DNA from: Atlantibacter sp. RC6
Lineage (GTDB): Bacteria; Pseudomonadota; Gammaproteobacteria; Enterobacterales; Enterobacteriaceae
Assembly: GCF_014193285.1 (NCBI RefSeq)
Contig: NZ_JACHZE010000001.1
Location: forward strand, 1 to 64,000
Reading direction: 5' to 3'
Length of the DNA: 64,000 bases
Below the pieces are notes generated by a model. That model did not search any database and was not told the DNA's origin. It saw only the letters and a program-made list of their open reading frames with translations. A program made the translations under genes and the position numbers. This document shows positions 39,228-49,400 of this stretch, piece by piece (position 1 is the first letter of the stretch; each line of letters begins with the position of its first letter).

Positions 39228-39695
39228 TCATTCCTCTCCCCTAACCCCAGCCACCACGCGCTGGCGGTAACAATCCGCTGGCTCAAGCCTGGCCCCTTGC
39301 GATGAGCATACTTCCAGCACAGGCAACGGTTCCCCGTTCTCCTTATCCAGCAACACAGAGTGTATCTCACCCTTTTCAAACATATAACGTTCGCCCCACT
39401 GCCGCATGGCGACCACGATCGGAAATACGGAGCGGCCCCTTTCGGTCAGGATGTATTCTTTGTACGCGCTGCCATCAGACGCCGGGCAAACGTCAAATAC
39501 GCCGATTTCCACCAGATGCTTCAGGCGTGCCGCAAGGATATTTTTCGCCAGGCCGAGGTTCTTCTGGAACTCGCTGAATCGACGAACATCATCAAAGGCC
39601 TCACGAATGATCATCAAACACCAGCGTTCGCCTATCGACTCTAAGGTCCGGGCGACGGGGCATTCGCTGGTTCTGAGCGCCTCCTGTTTTGCCAT
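39228..39695 (-). CDS. HxlR-family transcriptional regulator
   Basis: A 155-residue winged-helix regulator of the HxlR (MarR-like) family: CPVARTLESIGERWCLMIIREAF followed by FSEFQKNLGLAKNILAARLKHLVEIGV is the standard family signature. It has a redox-sensitive-looking N-terminal cysteine (residue 12). It is divergent from an MFS exporter and an EamA transporter, so it probably controls them. Ribosome site AGAGGAG. The inducing signal is unknown. Confidence 0.88.
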   Translation of the reverse strand: MAKQEALRTSECPVARTLESIGERWCLMIIREAFDDVRRFSEFQKNLGLAKNILAARLKHLVEIGVFDVCPASDGSAYKEYILTERGRSVFPIVVAMRQWGERYMFEKGEIHSVLLDKENGEPLPVLEVCSSQGARLEPADCYRQRVVAGVRGEE

Positions 39696-39756
39696 CTCCT
39701 CTTTCCTTCTGTGATCGTTGACAGACAGACGCCAGATTACCCTCCAGGAAAAGAAG

Positions 39757-39801
39757 TTGCAAAAAAAAACCTCTGCTGATAATTATGTTTGCCTTGAGGT
39801 T
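39757..39801 (+). promoter_or_regulatory. Promoter and inverted repeat before the MFS gene
   Basis: TTGCAA (39757-39762), 17 bp and TAATTA (39780-39785) form a likely sigma-70 promoter. An inverted repeat AACCTC (39768-39773)/GAGGTT (39796-39801) encloses the -10 element and may bind the divergent HxlR regulator. Confidence 0.5.
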
Positions 39802-39829
39802 TCAAAAAGCAACCAGAAAGGATCGCAAT

Positions 39830-41041
39830 ATGAACTGCCAGGCAGACAAGGCATGCGCCCTGAGGATCGATTCCCCGTCTTCAGACTCTTCTCCGCTATC
39901 GCTTCGAATACGCTTTCTGTTCTCACTGACCTGCGGGCTGGCGGTCGCCAATGTGTATTCTGCTCAGCCGTTACTGGAATCCATCGCCGCAAGCATGAAT
40001 GTGCAATCCGGCACGACAGGTACGGTGGTTACCGCAACCCAGACAGGTTACGCCATTGGGCTGCTGTTTCTGGTTCCGCTGGGCGATCGGTACAATCGTA
40101 AAACGCTGGTTCTTGCCCAGTTGCTGCTTTCAGTCCTGGCGTTAACGACAGCGGCCTTTGCAGCGAATTTCATGACGCTGCTGGGCGCGATGCTGCTGGT
40201 GGGTTTGATGGCGGTGGTGGCGCAACTGATGGTGGCGTGGGCCGCTACGCTGGCGCCCCCGGAGCAGCGTGGAAAGGTGGTCGGCAGCGTGACCAGCGGC
40301 ATTGTGCTGGGGATCCTGTCCGCGCGCTTCGTATCGGGATCCATTGCCGATTTGGCGGGATGGCGGGCGGTCTATCTCACTGCCGCCTGCCTGTTATTGC
40401 TGGTCACTCTCGTGCTGGCAAAGATGATGCCCGCTACCGCGACGGCAACGCCGCGTACTTCATACCCTTCCATGGTGTTGTCTCTCTTTCAACTGTTCGT
40501 CACTGAACCGCAGCTACGTAAGCGAGGCATACTGGCGCTGCTGATTTTTGCAGCCTTCAGCATGCTGTGGACCTCAATGGTGATGCCGCTCAGCGCCCTG
40601 TCACTGTCGCACACCCAGATCGGTTTGTTTGGTTTAGCGGGGGTGGCCGGTGCGCTGGCGGCTTCCCGAGGCGGGTTGTGGGCTGACAGAGGAATGGGGC
40701 AACGGGCGAGCGGATTCGCGCTGGCTTTACTGACCCTCTGCTGGCTGCCCATCGCCTTTCTCAATAAATCGTTATTGCTACTGGCTCTGGGCGCGATCGT
40801 GCTGGATTTTGCCGTCCAGACAGTTCACGTCATTAATCAAAGCATGATTTTTGCGGCCAGACCCGAGGCAGCAAGCCGTCTGGTCGGGGCATATATGTGT
40901 TTCTATTCGCTGGGAAGCGCACTGGGCGCGATTACTGCCACCCAGCTTTATGCGCTTGGGGGATGGCATTTCGTCTGTTACGCCGGTGCGCTGGTCAGCG
41001 CCTGCGCTTTTTTGTTCTGGTTGGGATCGCGTCACTCATGA
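39830..41041 (+). CDS. MFS transporter, YnfM-like
   Basis: A 403-residue major facilitator with about 12 membrane segments. The N-terminal LFSLTCGLAVANVYSAQPLLESIA, followed by the loop LGDRYNRKTLVLAQ, is typical of a family of sugar/drug exporters often paired with HxlR or LysR regulators. The ATG at 39830 is preceded by AAAGGA; a start 15 codons upstream is less likely. It overlaps the next gene by 4 bp (ATGA), indicating an operon. Substrate unknown. Confidence 0.85.
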   Translation: MNCQADKACALRIDSPSSDSSPLSLRIRFLFSLTCGLAVANVYSAQPLLESIAASMNVQSGTTGTVVTATQTGYAIGLLFLVPLGDRYNRKTLVLAQLLLSVLALTTAAFAANFMTLLGAMLLVGLMAVVAQLMVAWAATLAPPEQRGKVVGSVTSGIVLGILSARFVSGSIADLAGWRAVYLTAACLLLLVTLVLAKMMPATATATPRTSYPSMVLSLFQLFVTEPQLRKRGILALLIFAAFSMLWTSMVMPLSALSLSHTQIGLFGLAGVAGALAASRGGLWADRGMGQRASGFALALLTLCWLPIAFLNKSLLLLALGAIVLDFAVQTVHVINQSMIFAARPEAASRLVGAYMCFYSLGSALGAITATQLYALGGWHFVCYAGALVSACAFLFWLGSRHS

Positions 41042-41913
41042 AATTACCTCACTTACTCCTCGCTCTGTTGATAACGGCAATCTGGGGCGTCAACTTTTCC
41101 GTGATCAAATTAGGGCTGCACTCGGTCGATCCTTTTATTCTGGCCGGTATTCGCTTTACGCTGTGTGCCCTGCCCGCGCTGTTGTTTATTAAAAAACCGC
41201 CAGTCCCGTGGCGTTATCTTATCGGCTATGGTCTGGTTTTTGGTATTGGCCTGTGGGGGCTGGTTAATCTGGGCATTAAAACCGGTCTCTCTGCGGGAAT
41301 CGCCTCGCTGGTGCTTCAGTTCAGCGCGTTTTTCACTTTGTTAGCAGGAAGTGGGTTATTTAAAGAGCCTCTCAGCCGCTATCAGCTGGCGGGATTTGCG
41401 CTCTCCTGCGCAGGATTACTGAGCATTTTTTTCATTACGGATGGTTCCGTCACGTTCTCCGGCATGGTGCTGGTGCTTGCGGGGGCGTTAGCGTGGAGCA
41501 TGGCCAATATTATTATCAAAAAAACCGGCACCAAACAGGTGTTTGCTTTTTTGGTCTGGTCTAGCGCGTTTTCACCCATCCCGCTTTTTTTGCTGGATTG
41601 GCTGGTCAACGGGGCCAGTGGTTATCACTCGCTCATTAGCCATATGGATATGCGCGCGCTATTTTCCATTTTGTTTCAGGTTTATCCAAATACCCTGTTT
41701 GGCTATTGGGTGTGGAATTCGCTGATTAAGCGCTATCCTGTTTCCACGGTTGCGCCATTATCCTTGCTGGTGCCGGTATTCGGCATTCTCGGTTCTGTGA
41801 TGATATTTGGTGAACATGTCCCGGCGATGAAGATCGTCGCACTGGCGCTCATTATTACAGGCCTGGCTATCGGCCTGTATGGTCAGCGGCTACAGCGATA
41901 TTTTATGAAATAG
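41038..41913 (+). CDS. EamA-family transporter (second copy in window)
   Basis: A 291-residue DMT-superfamily transporter with ten predicted membrane segments and two EamA repeats. It resembles EamA at 10.6-11.5 kb (AIWGVNFSVIKLGLHSVDPFILAGIRF; VSTVAPLSLLVPVFGILGS) but is clearly a diverged paralogue. It is translationally coupled to the MFS gene and presumably under the same HxlR control. Export of an amino acid or toxic metabolite is plausible. Confidence 0.87.
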   Translation: MKLPHLLLALLITAIWGVNFSVIKLGLHSVDPFILAGIRFTLCALPALLFIKKPPVPWRYLIGYGLVFGIGLWGLVNLGIKTGLSAGIASLVLQFSAFFTLLAGSGLFKEPLSRYQLAGFALSCAGLLSIFFITDGSVTFSGMVLVLAGALAWSMANIIIKKTGTKQVFAFLVWSSAFSPIPLFLLDWLVNGASGYHSLISHMDMRALFSILFQVYPNTLFGYWVWNSLIKRYPVSTVAPLSLLVPVFGILGSVMIFGEHVPAMKIVALALIITGLAIGLYGQRLQRYFMK

Positions 41914-41949
41914 CGCGACTGTGACATCGACAGCCCGTTTTCCCGCTGT

Positions 41950-42396
41950 TCAGAGATTGAAAAAAGACAGCGTTTTGACGTCAGCGTCAGGATTGGCTTG
42001 TTTAACCGCCAACAAAAAGCCAGAGAAATTATGGTTAAAGAGAGTTAAGTTATGGAAAAACTCTACTTGTTTTCTCACGCCGTTTTTATGGTAGCTCACC
42101 AGCCAGTTGCGACGGTTGTTTATTTTGGTATAACCCGGTTTGATTTGAATAATCTCGCTAAATGCAATTTTATAGGTGACATCATTTTTAACTTCATAGA
42201 GATATTCGTCATCGTAATAATATTGTTTCTGGGAAGAGCCTCCAAAAATAGAAGGATTGGTAGAGATTTTTTTCATTCCATTGCTTTCTGTAATGATGCG
42301 TTTGGGATGTCGTACCGTCCTGATACAGAATGTCATCAGAAAGTATAAAAAAACCAGGGGCAAGGCCACTGATATAATATTGATTATTTCCTGCAT
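41950..42396 (-). CDS. Small membrane-anchored protein of unknown function
   Basis: A 148-residue protein, not recognised. Residues about 5-27 form one hydrophobic segment (IINIISVALPLVFLYFLMTFCI), followed by a basic, tyrosine-rich soluble part with alternating strands (KQYYYDDEYLYEVKNDVTYKIAFSEIIQIKPGYTKI) that could fold as a PH-like sheet. A ribosome site AAGGGA precedes the ATG. The gene is more AT-rich than its neighbours and is oriented against the transporter pair. Confidence 0.65.
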   Translation of the reverse strand: MQEIINIISVALPLVFLYFLMTFCIRTVRHPKRIITESNGMKKISTNPSIFGGSSQKQYYYDDEYLYEVKNDVTYKIAFSEIIQIKPGYTKINNRRNWLVSYHKNGVRKQVEFFHNLTLFNHNFSGFLLAVKQANPDADVKTLSFFNL

Positions 42397-42478
42397 CTTT
42401 TATCCCTTTCACACGTGAATATTGATACTCACAAATGAATACAGGGCTGTCAATAACGTCTGATGATCGCCAGTGATT

Positions 42479-42512
42479 GCGAGTAAACGATCTTCCCTGA
42501 ACGTTTACTCGC
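42479..42512. repeat. Perfect 11-bp inverted repeat downstream of smvA
   Basis: GCGAGTAAACG (42479-42489) and CGTTTACTCGC (42502-42512) form a stem with a 12-nt loop 8 bp after the smvA stop (minus strand). There is no U-run. It could end smvA transcription inefficiently or protect its mRNA. Confidence 0.5.
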
Positions 42513-42519
42513 CGCACCG

Positions 42520-44013
42520 TTACTGCAACGTCCTCTTCACCGGTCTTAGGGCAAACCACACCCCCACTGTCAGTATCAGCAGCATCCCGCTTGCCACCGA
42601 CAGCACTGCGCTGTGCGATTCCTTAAACGCCATATTTGCCGCATCAACCACCTGCGCGCCCAGCGCCGGGCTAAGCTGCTGCGCCACCAGCAACGCGTCG
42701 TTGATCGACGCGCTGGCCTGGGCCATCAGCGTGGCGGGCAATTCTGATGGCAGGTCAATCGAACCGCTGAACGAGTGGCTTAAAATCATGCCGAAAATGG
42801 CGATACCCATTCCCGCGCCCAGTTCATAAGCCATGGTTTCAATCGCCCCTGCCGCCGTGGCTTTTTCTTTCGGCGCTGCCGACATAATCGCGGCGGTCGA
42901 CGCCAACAGCGCGGTGGCGGCGCTGAGCCCCAGCAAAATCATCCAGCCCCAGGCCACGGCGCGCTGGTTCGCCATATCGGTCATCGCCAGGCCGTAAAAG
43001 CTCAGGGCACTCAGCGCCATGCCGAGCGTTGCAACCTTACGCAACCCGAAGCGCCCCACCAACACCCCCGCCGCCGGGCCGCTGAAACTACAGGCCAGCA
43101 TCAGCGGCAGCATAAACAGCCCTGCCTCCAGCGGCGTAAAGCCGTGGACAAACTGCAACTCCTGGGCCATTAGCAGCTCAAAGCCGACCAGGGTGATCAT
43201 CGCGGTCAGCGCCATCAGCACGCCGGTTAAAATAATGCGATGGGTAAACAACGTCAGGTCGATCATCGGCGCGCGGGCGCGCAGTTGGCTGCGGATAAAC
43301 AGCGCCATCAGCACACCGCCGCTGATTAACGCCCCCAGCACCAGCATGATATTGCTGTTCGTTTTCAGGCTGGTTTTCGCGGCCAGCACCAGCAGCAGGA
43401 TCGCGGCGATCAGCATCAGCGCCTGGGTTAAATTCAGGGTTTGCGCACGCTGCACCGGCTGGTGTGGGATGCACAAGGCGGTGAACAGCAGCACCAGGGC
43501 GATAATCGGCAGATTAATCAGGAACACCGAACCCCAGTAGTAGTGTTCAAGCAAAATGCCGCCCACCAGCGGGCCAAACGCCGCGCCGCCGGAACCCACA
43601 GCTACCCAGATCCCCAGCGCGATGCCGCGCTCGCGCTCATCATTAAAGGTGCTGCGAATGCCCGCCAGCGTCGCCGGGACGATCATCGCCGCACCCACCG
43701 CCAGTAGTGCGCGCGCGGCAATCAGTTCGCTGGCCTGGGTTGAGAACGCCGCCGCCAGCGAGGCCACGCCAAACAGCGAACTGCCGATCAGCGTCAGGCG
43801 CTTATAGCCGATGCGGTCGCCCAGCGCGCCCATCGGCAGCACCATCCCGGCCATCACCAGCGAATAGATATCAATGATCCACAACAGCTCATTACCCGAC
43901 GCCCCCAGCGCCAGGGTTAATGACGGCACCGCCACATGCAGCACCGTGGCGTCAATGGCGACCGGAATATAGATCAGCACCAAAATAGCTAAGGTATACC
44001 ACTTACGAAACAT
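42520..44013 (-). CDS. smvA: SmvA, DHA2-type multidrug efflux transporter
   Basis: A 497-residue MFS pump with 14 membrane segments, strongly similar to SmvA of Salmonella and Klebsiella, which exports methyl viologen, acriflavine and cationic biocides such as chlorhexidine. Shared stretches include VYIPVAIDATVLHVA-type segment 1, NELLWIIDIYSLVMAGMVLP, LGDRIGYKRL and TLVGFELLMAQELQFVHG. It is divergent from a TetR-type gene, the known smvA-smvR layout. Confidence 0.93.
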   Translation of the reverse strand: MFRKWYTLAILVLIYIPVAIDATVLHVAVPSLTLALGASGNELLWIIDIYSLVMAGMVLPMGALGDRIGYKRLTLIGSSLFGVASLAAAFSTQASELIAARALLAVGAAMIVPATLAGIRSTFNDERERGIALGIWVAVGSGGAAFGPLVGGILLEHYYWGSVFLINLPIIALVLLFTALCIPHQPVQRAQTLNLTQALMLIAAILLLVLAAKTSLKTNSNIMLVLGALISGGVLMALFIRSQLRARAPMIDLTLFTHRIILTGVLMALTAMITLVGFELLMAQELQFVHGFTPLEAGLFMLPLMLACSFSGPAAGVLVGRFGLRKVATLGMALSALSFYGLAMTDMANQRAVAWGWMILLGLSAATALLASTAAIMSAAPKEKATAAGAIETMAYELGAGMGIAIFGMILSHSFSGSIDLPSELPATLMAQASASINDALLVAQQLSPALGAQVVDAANMAFKESHSAVLSVASGMLLILTVGVWFALRPVKRTLQ

Positions 44014-44037
44014 ACGCTTATCACTCTTTCAACCAAT

Positions 44038-44089
44038 TTGGACGGTTGTCCAGATTTGCGATTCTACGGAAATTTGAACGCGCGTCCAA
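44038..44089. promoter_or_regulatory. Two SmvR-type operators between smvA and smvR
   Basis: The inverted repeats TTGGACGGTTGTCCAG (44038-44053) and TTGAACGCGCGTCCAA (44074-44089) share the pattern TTG-N-AC-N4-GTCCA and lie 36 bp apart in the divergent promoter region. TetR-type repressors bind such sites, so both genes are probably repressed together. Confidence 0.7.
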
Positions 44090-44130
44090 TTTTTTTGATA
44101 CACTGGCGGTCCGCCGCAGAGGAGCCAGAT

Positions 44131-44715
44131 ATGAGTTACATGAACCGGGAAGATCGTCGTGAGAACGTGATGGAAGCCGCGATGCGCGTCGCGCTTTCAG
44201 AAGGGCTTGCCGCTATGACGGTGCGGCGCATCGCCAGCGAGGCCGGGATCGCCGCCGGCCAGGTGCATCACCATTTTGCCTCGTCGATGGCGTTAAAAGC
44301 CGAGACGTTTTTGCGCCTCAGCCGCCAGTCGCTGGATCTGGAGAGCGCCCCGCCGTTAAAAAGCTGGCGCGCAAAACTCAACTGGACGCTGGGGTTTGAT
44401 AACCCCGATATCGAGCAGTATCTCCGGCTGTTTGGCGAAGCGGAAGCCCTCGCCCGGCGCGAAGCGGAAATGAAACAGGCGTGGATAATTTCGATGGAGA
44501 TGTGGCATGACGCCACCACAGAGATTATTTCTCAGGGAGCCAGTGAGAATGAATTTCAACTGCGCGACAGCCCGGAGAATATTGCCTGGCGAATTATCGC
44601 TTTTGTCAGCGGGTTAGATGGCATTGTTAAGCTTGGATTATCCGGTATGGATGAATCGGCCTTTCGCCGTCACGTTGATATTATGATTAATAATGAATTA
44701 ATCGCCCCATCATAA
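44131..44715 (+). CDS. smvR: SmvR, TetR-family repressor of smvA
   Basis: A 194-residue TetR-type regulator: N-terminal helix-turn-helix (about residues 25-50, MTVRRIASEAGIAAGQVHHHF) and a helical ligand domain. The start at 44131, with GAGGAGC ahead, gives the expected length; a longer reading would cover the operators. Loss of smvR raises smvA expression and biocide tolerance in Klebsiella, so the intact gene predicts normal repression here. Confidence 0.88.
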   Translation: MSYMNREDRRENVMEAAMRVALSEGLAAMTVRRIASEAGIAAGQVHHHFASSMALKAETFLRLSRQSLDLESAPPLKSWRAKLNWTLGFDNPDIEQYLRLFGEAEALARREAEMKQAWIISMEMWHDATTEIISQGASENEFQLRDSPENIAWRIIAFVSGLDGIVKLGLSGMDESAFRRHVDIMINNELIAPS

Positions 44716-44999
44716 ATTTGAAATATGAAAGTAACGCCATAAATATTTGTGAATTGCGTCACCATTACTTTTTATTACCTTTTTCACGGTAATCGATAAC
44801 ATTTACCGCTTAAGGTTTAATTATTACAATTAGTAACAATTAACCTAGCTGTTAATCCTCGCCACGCCCTGTCTCTGGTACTTTTTTATCTATTCTTGTT
44901 GTGTTCACCCATTCAATTTTGTCGCTTTATTATCAAACGGACGCGCAACTCTCCGCCGTAACCTTTTGTTTCTAATATTGATTCAGGCAAGGGGCGATC
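44716..44999. promoter_or_regulatory. Intergenic region before narU
   Basis: About 280 AT-rich bases lie between smvR and narU and must hold the narU-narZYWV promoter. I see no clear FNR (TTGAT-N4-ATCAA) or NarL array, in agreement with the FNR-independent, RpoS-linked control of narZ in E. coli. A ribosome site AAGGGG precedes narU. Confidence 0.4.
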
Positions 45000-46388
45000 A
45001 TGCTACCAACAACGACCAAAACCAATAGTCATTTATTAAAAGACTGGAAACCCGAAAACGACGCCTTCTGGAACAATAAAGGTAAAACCATTGCGCGCCG
45101 CAATTTAGTTATTTCCGTCGCCTGCTTATTATTAGCTTTCTGCGTCTGGATGTTATTTAGCGCCGTGGCGGTCAATCTCAATAAAGTGGGCTTTAATTTC
45201 ACTACCGATCAGCTTTTTTTATTAACCGCCTTACCGTCATTATCCGGCGCTATTTTACGGGTGCCCTACTCCTTTATGGTGCCGGTGTTCGGTGGCCGCT
45301 ACTGGACGGTGTTAAGCACCGTGATCCTGATTATTCCCTGCGTCTGGCTGGGCTTCGCCATTCAAAACCCGGCTACTCCGTTTGAAGTATTTATGATTAT
45401 CGCGCTGCTGTGCGGATTCGCCGGGGCCAACTTCGCCTCCAGCATGGGCAATATCAGTTTCTTCTTTCCCAAAGCTCGCCAGGGCAGCGCATTGGGGATT
45501 AACGGCGGGATGGGCAACCTGGGCGTTAGCGTGATGCAGATGGTCTCCCCGCTGGTGATCACCCTGCCAATGTTCGTGTTCCTGGGGGTACACGGTGTCG
45601 AACAGCCGGACGGCTCGTCGCTGTGGCTGGCGAACGCCGCGTGGATTTGGGCGCCGCTGTTGCTGGTCGCCACCCTCGCCGCCTGGTTCGGGATGAACGA
45701 TATCGCCAGCTCGAAAGCGTCGATTCGCTCCCAGTTGCCGGTGCTCAAGCGCGCCCATCTGTGGCTGTTAAGTCTGCTGTATCTGGCGACTTTCGGCTCG
45801 TTTATCGGCTTTTCAGCAGGCTTCGCTATGCTGGCGAAAACCCAGTTTCCGGACGTCAACATCCTCAAACTGGCGTTTTTCGGCCCGTTTATCGGCGCGC
45901 TGGCCCGCTCGGCGGGGGGCATGATTTCCGACCGCTTCGGCGGCGTGCGGGTGACGCTGATTAACTTCGTGTTTATGGCGCTGTTCAGCGCCCTGCTGTT
46001 TTTTACCCTGCCGGGCAGCGGTTCGGGCAGCTTCGTAGCGTTTTATCTGGTGTTTATGGGGCTGTTTCTCACCGCCGGTTTAGGCAGCGGATCAACCTTC
46101 CAGATGATCGCGGTGATTTTCCGCCGCATCACCATTTACCGGGTCAAGCTCAAGGGCGGCAGCGAGCAGCAGGCCCAGCAGGAAGCGGTGACTGACACCG
46201 CCGCCGCGCTGGGCTTTATCTCCGCCATCGGCGCGGTGGGCGGCTTCTTTATCCCGAAAGCCTTCGGCACCTCGCTGGAAATGACCGGTTCGCCAGTGGG
46301 AGCGATGAAGGTATTTCTGGTGTTCTACATCGTCTGCGTGCTGGTGACCTGGCTGGTGTATGGCCGCCCTCAACGCGGAAAAAAATAA
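45000..46388 (+). CDS. narU: NarU, nitrate/nitrite transporter
   Basis: A 462-residue MFS transporter, the same length as E. coli NarU. The nitrate-porter signatures GFAGANFASSMGNISFFFPKA and GSALGINGGMGNLGVSVMQM contain the conserved glycines and arginine region of NarK/NarU. It imports nitrate and exports nitrite. Its position directly upstream of narZ identifies it as NarU rather than NarK. Confidence 0.95.
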   Translation: MLPTTTKTNSHLLKDWKPENDAFWNNKGKTIARRNLVISVACLLLAFCVWMLFSAVAVNLNKVGFNFTTDQLFLLTALPSLSGAILRVPYSFMVPVFGGRYWTVLSTVILIIPCVWLGFAIQNPATPFEVFMIIALLCGFAGANFASSMGNISFFFPKARQGSALGINGGMGNLGVSVMQMVSPLVITLPMFVFLGVHGVEQPDGSSLWLANAAWIWAPLLLVATLAAWFGMNDIASSKASIRSQLPVLKRAHLWLLSLLYLATFGSFIGFSAGFAMLAKTQFPDVNILKLAFFGPFIGALARSAGGMISDRFGGVRVTLINFVFMALFSALLFFTLPGSGSGSFVAFYLVFMGLFLTAGLGSGSTFQMIAVIFRRITIYRVKLKGGSEQQAQQEAVTDTAAALGFISAIGAVGGFFIPKAFGTSLEMTGSPVGAMKVFLVFYIVCVLVTWLVYGRPQRGKK

Positions 46389-46441
46389 CACTCGTTTCGG
46401 CAGTATCATTCAGGAAGCCTTCTTCCTGTCAGGAGAAAGCA

Positions 46442-49400
46442 ATGAGCAAACTTCTCGATCGATTTCGCTATTTCAAACTCAAAGGCGACACTTTTGCTGA
46501 CGATCACGGCCAGGTGATGCACACCAACCGCGACTGGGAGGACAGTTATCGCCAGCGCTGGCAGTACGATAAGGTGGTGCGCTCCACCCATGGCGTGAAC
46601 TGTACCGGCTCCTGTAGCTGGAAAATCTATGTCAAGAACGGCCTGGTGACCTGGGAAACCCAACAGACCGACTATCCGCGTACCCGCCCCGATTTGCCTA
46701 ACCACGAACCGCGCGGCTGCCCGCGCGGCGCCAGCTATTCCTGGTATCTGTACAGCGCCAACCGGCTGAAGTATCCGCTGGTGCGCAAACGTCTGATCGA
46801 ACTGTGGCGCGAGGCGCTGACTCATAACAGTGACCCGGTAGAAGCCTGGGCGTCGATTATGGCCGACCCGGAGAAAACCCACAGCTATAAAAAAGTGCGC
46901 GGGCGCGGTGGCTTTATCCGCTCCAACTGGCAGGAGCTGAATCAACTGATTGCCGCCGCCAACGTCTGGACCATTAAAACCTACGGGCCGGACCGGGTGG
47001 CGGGGTTCTCGCCGATCCCGGCGATGTCGATGGTCTCTTACGCGGCGGGCACCCGTTATCTGTCACTGCTTGGCGGCACCTGCCTGAGCTTTTACGACTG
47101 GTACTGCGATTTACCGCCCGCCTCGCCGATGACCTGGGGCGAGCAGACCGACGTTCCTGAATCCGCCGACTGGTACAACTCCAGCTATATCATCGCCTGG
47201 GGCTCTAACGTGCCGCAGACCCGCAGCCCGGACGCGCACTTTTTTACCGAGGTACGCTACAAAGGCACCAAGACCATCGCCATTACCCCTGACTACTCGG
47301 AAGTGGCGAAGCTGTGCGACCAGTGGCTGGCCCCCAAACAAGGCACCGACAGCGCGCTGGCGATGGCGATGGGCCACGTTATTTTGCGCCAGTTCCACCT
47401 TGATAACCCCGGCGATTACTTTATCAACTACTGCCGCCGCTATACCGATATGCCGATGCTGGTGTTGCTGGAGCCGCGCCCGGAGGGCTACTTTGCGCCG
47501 GGCCGGATGCTGCGCGCCAGCGATCTGCTGGACGGATTAGGCGAGGCCAACAATCCGCAATGGAAAACCGTGGCGTATAACCGCGCCGGAGATTTAGTGG
47601 TGCCCAACGGCTCGATTGGCTTCCGCTGGGGCGAACAGGGCAAATGGAATCTGGAAAGCCTGGCGGCAGGCGTGGAGACCGAGCTGGAACTGAGCCTGCT
47701 GGGGCGGCATGACGCCATCGACGAGGTGGCGTTCCCCTACTTCGGCGGCCAGGAAAACCCGCATTTCCGCTACGTCAAACACGACCCGATCATGCTGCAT
47801 AAACTGCCGGTGAAAACCCTGACGCTGGCGGATGGCAGCGCAGGCCGGGTGGTCAGCGTTTACGATCTGATCCTGGCAAACTACGGGCTGGACCGCGGGC
47901 TGGACGACGAGCACTGCGCCAGCGACTTCAATGAGATCAAGCCCTACACCCCGGCCTGGGCGGAACAGATTTGCGGTGTGCCGCGCCAGCATATCGAGCA
48001 GATTGCCCACGAGTTCGCCGATACCGCGCTGAAAACCCACGGTCGCTCAATGATTATTCTCGGCGCGGGGGTCAACCACTGGTATCACATGGACATGAAC
48101 TATCGGGGGATGATCAATATTCTGGTGTTCTGCGGCTGCGTCGGGCAAACCGGCGGCGGCTGGGCGCACTATGTCGGCCAGGAAAAATTAAGGCCGCAAA
48201 CCGGCTGGCTGCCGCTGGCATTCGCCCTGGACTGGAACCGCCCGCCGCGCCAGATGAACAGCACCTCGTTTTTTTATAACCACGCCAGCCAGTGGCGCTA
48301 CGAAAAACTCACCGCCCAGGAGCTGCTGTCGCCGCTGGCGGATCCGGCAAAATTTACCGGCCACCTGATTGATTTCAACGTGCGGGCCGAGCGCATGGGC
48401 TGGCTGCCTTCAGCGCCGCAGTTGGGGGTTAACCCGCTGCATCTGGCCGCGAGGGCCAAAGACGTCGGGATGTCGCCCATCGACTATACCGTGCAGTCGC
48501 TGAAATCCGGCGATTTGCGCTTCGCCTGCGAGCAGCCGGACAACGGACAGAACCATCCGCGTAATATGTTTATCTGGCGCTCCAATCTGCTGGGTTCGTC
48601 CGGCAAAGGCCACGAGTATATGCTGCGCTATCTGCTGGGCACTGAAAGCGGCATTCAGGGCGAGGACCTGGGCAGTACCGATGAGGTGAAGCCCGAAGAG
48701 GTGGAATGGCAAGGGGGCGCTATCGAGGGCAAGCTGGATCTGCTGGTAACCCTCGATTTCCGCATGTCCAGCACCTGCCTGTTCTCGGATATCGTGCTGC
48801 CCACCGCCACCTGGTATGAAAAGGACGATATGAATACCTCGGATATGCATCCGTTTATTCATCCGCTCTCCGCCGCCGTGGACCCGGCCTGGGAATCGAA
48901 AAGCGACTGGGAGATTTACAAAGGTATCGCCAAAGCGTTTTCGGCGGTGTGCGTCGGGCATCTGGGCAAAGAGATCGACGTGGTGTTGCAGCCGTTGCAA
49001 CATGACTCTCCGGCAGAGCTGGCGCAGCCGTTTGATATCCTCGACTGGCGCAAAGGCGAATGCGATCTGATCCCCGGCAAAACCGCGCCGAATATTGTGG
49101 TGCTGGAGCGTGATTACCCGGCCACCTGGGAGCGTTTTACTTCGCTTGGCCCGCTGATGGATAAACTCGGCAACGGCGGCAAAGGCATTAGCTGGAATAC
49201 CGAAAGCGAAGTGGAACTGCTCGGCAAGCTCAACTATCGCAAAGCTGACGGCCCCGCCGCCGGACGGCCAAAAATCGACAGCGCCATTGACGCCTCAGAA
49301 GTGATCCTGGCGCTGGCCCCGGAAACCAACGGCCAGGTGGCGGTAAAAGCCTGGGAAGCGTTGAGCAAAATTACCGGGCGCGAGCACCATCATCTGGCGC

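Noticed and set aside
37160-44715. Prophage or integrative element spanning 37-44.7 kb
   Set aside because: No integrase, structural phage gene, tRNA or attachment repeats are visible; only the HEPN-like gene, and less clearly the 148-residue gene, are compositionally odd.
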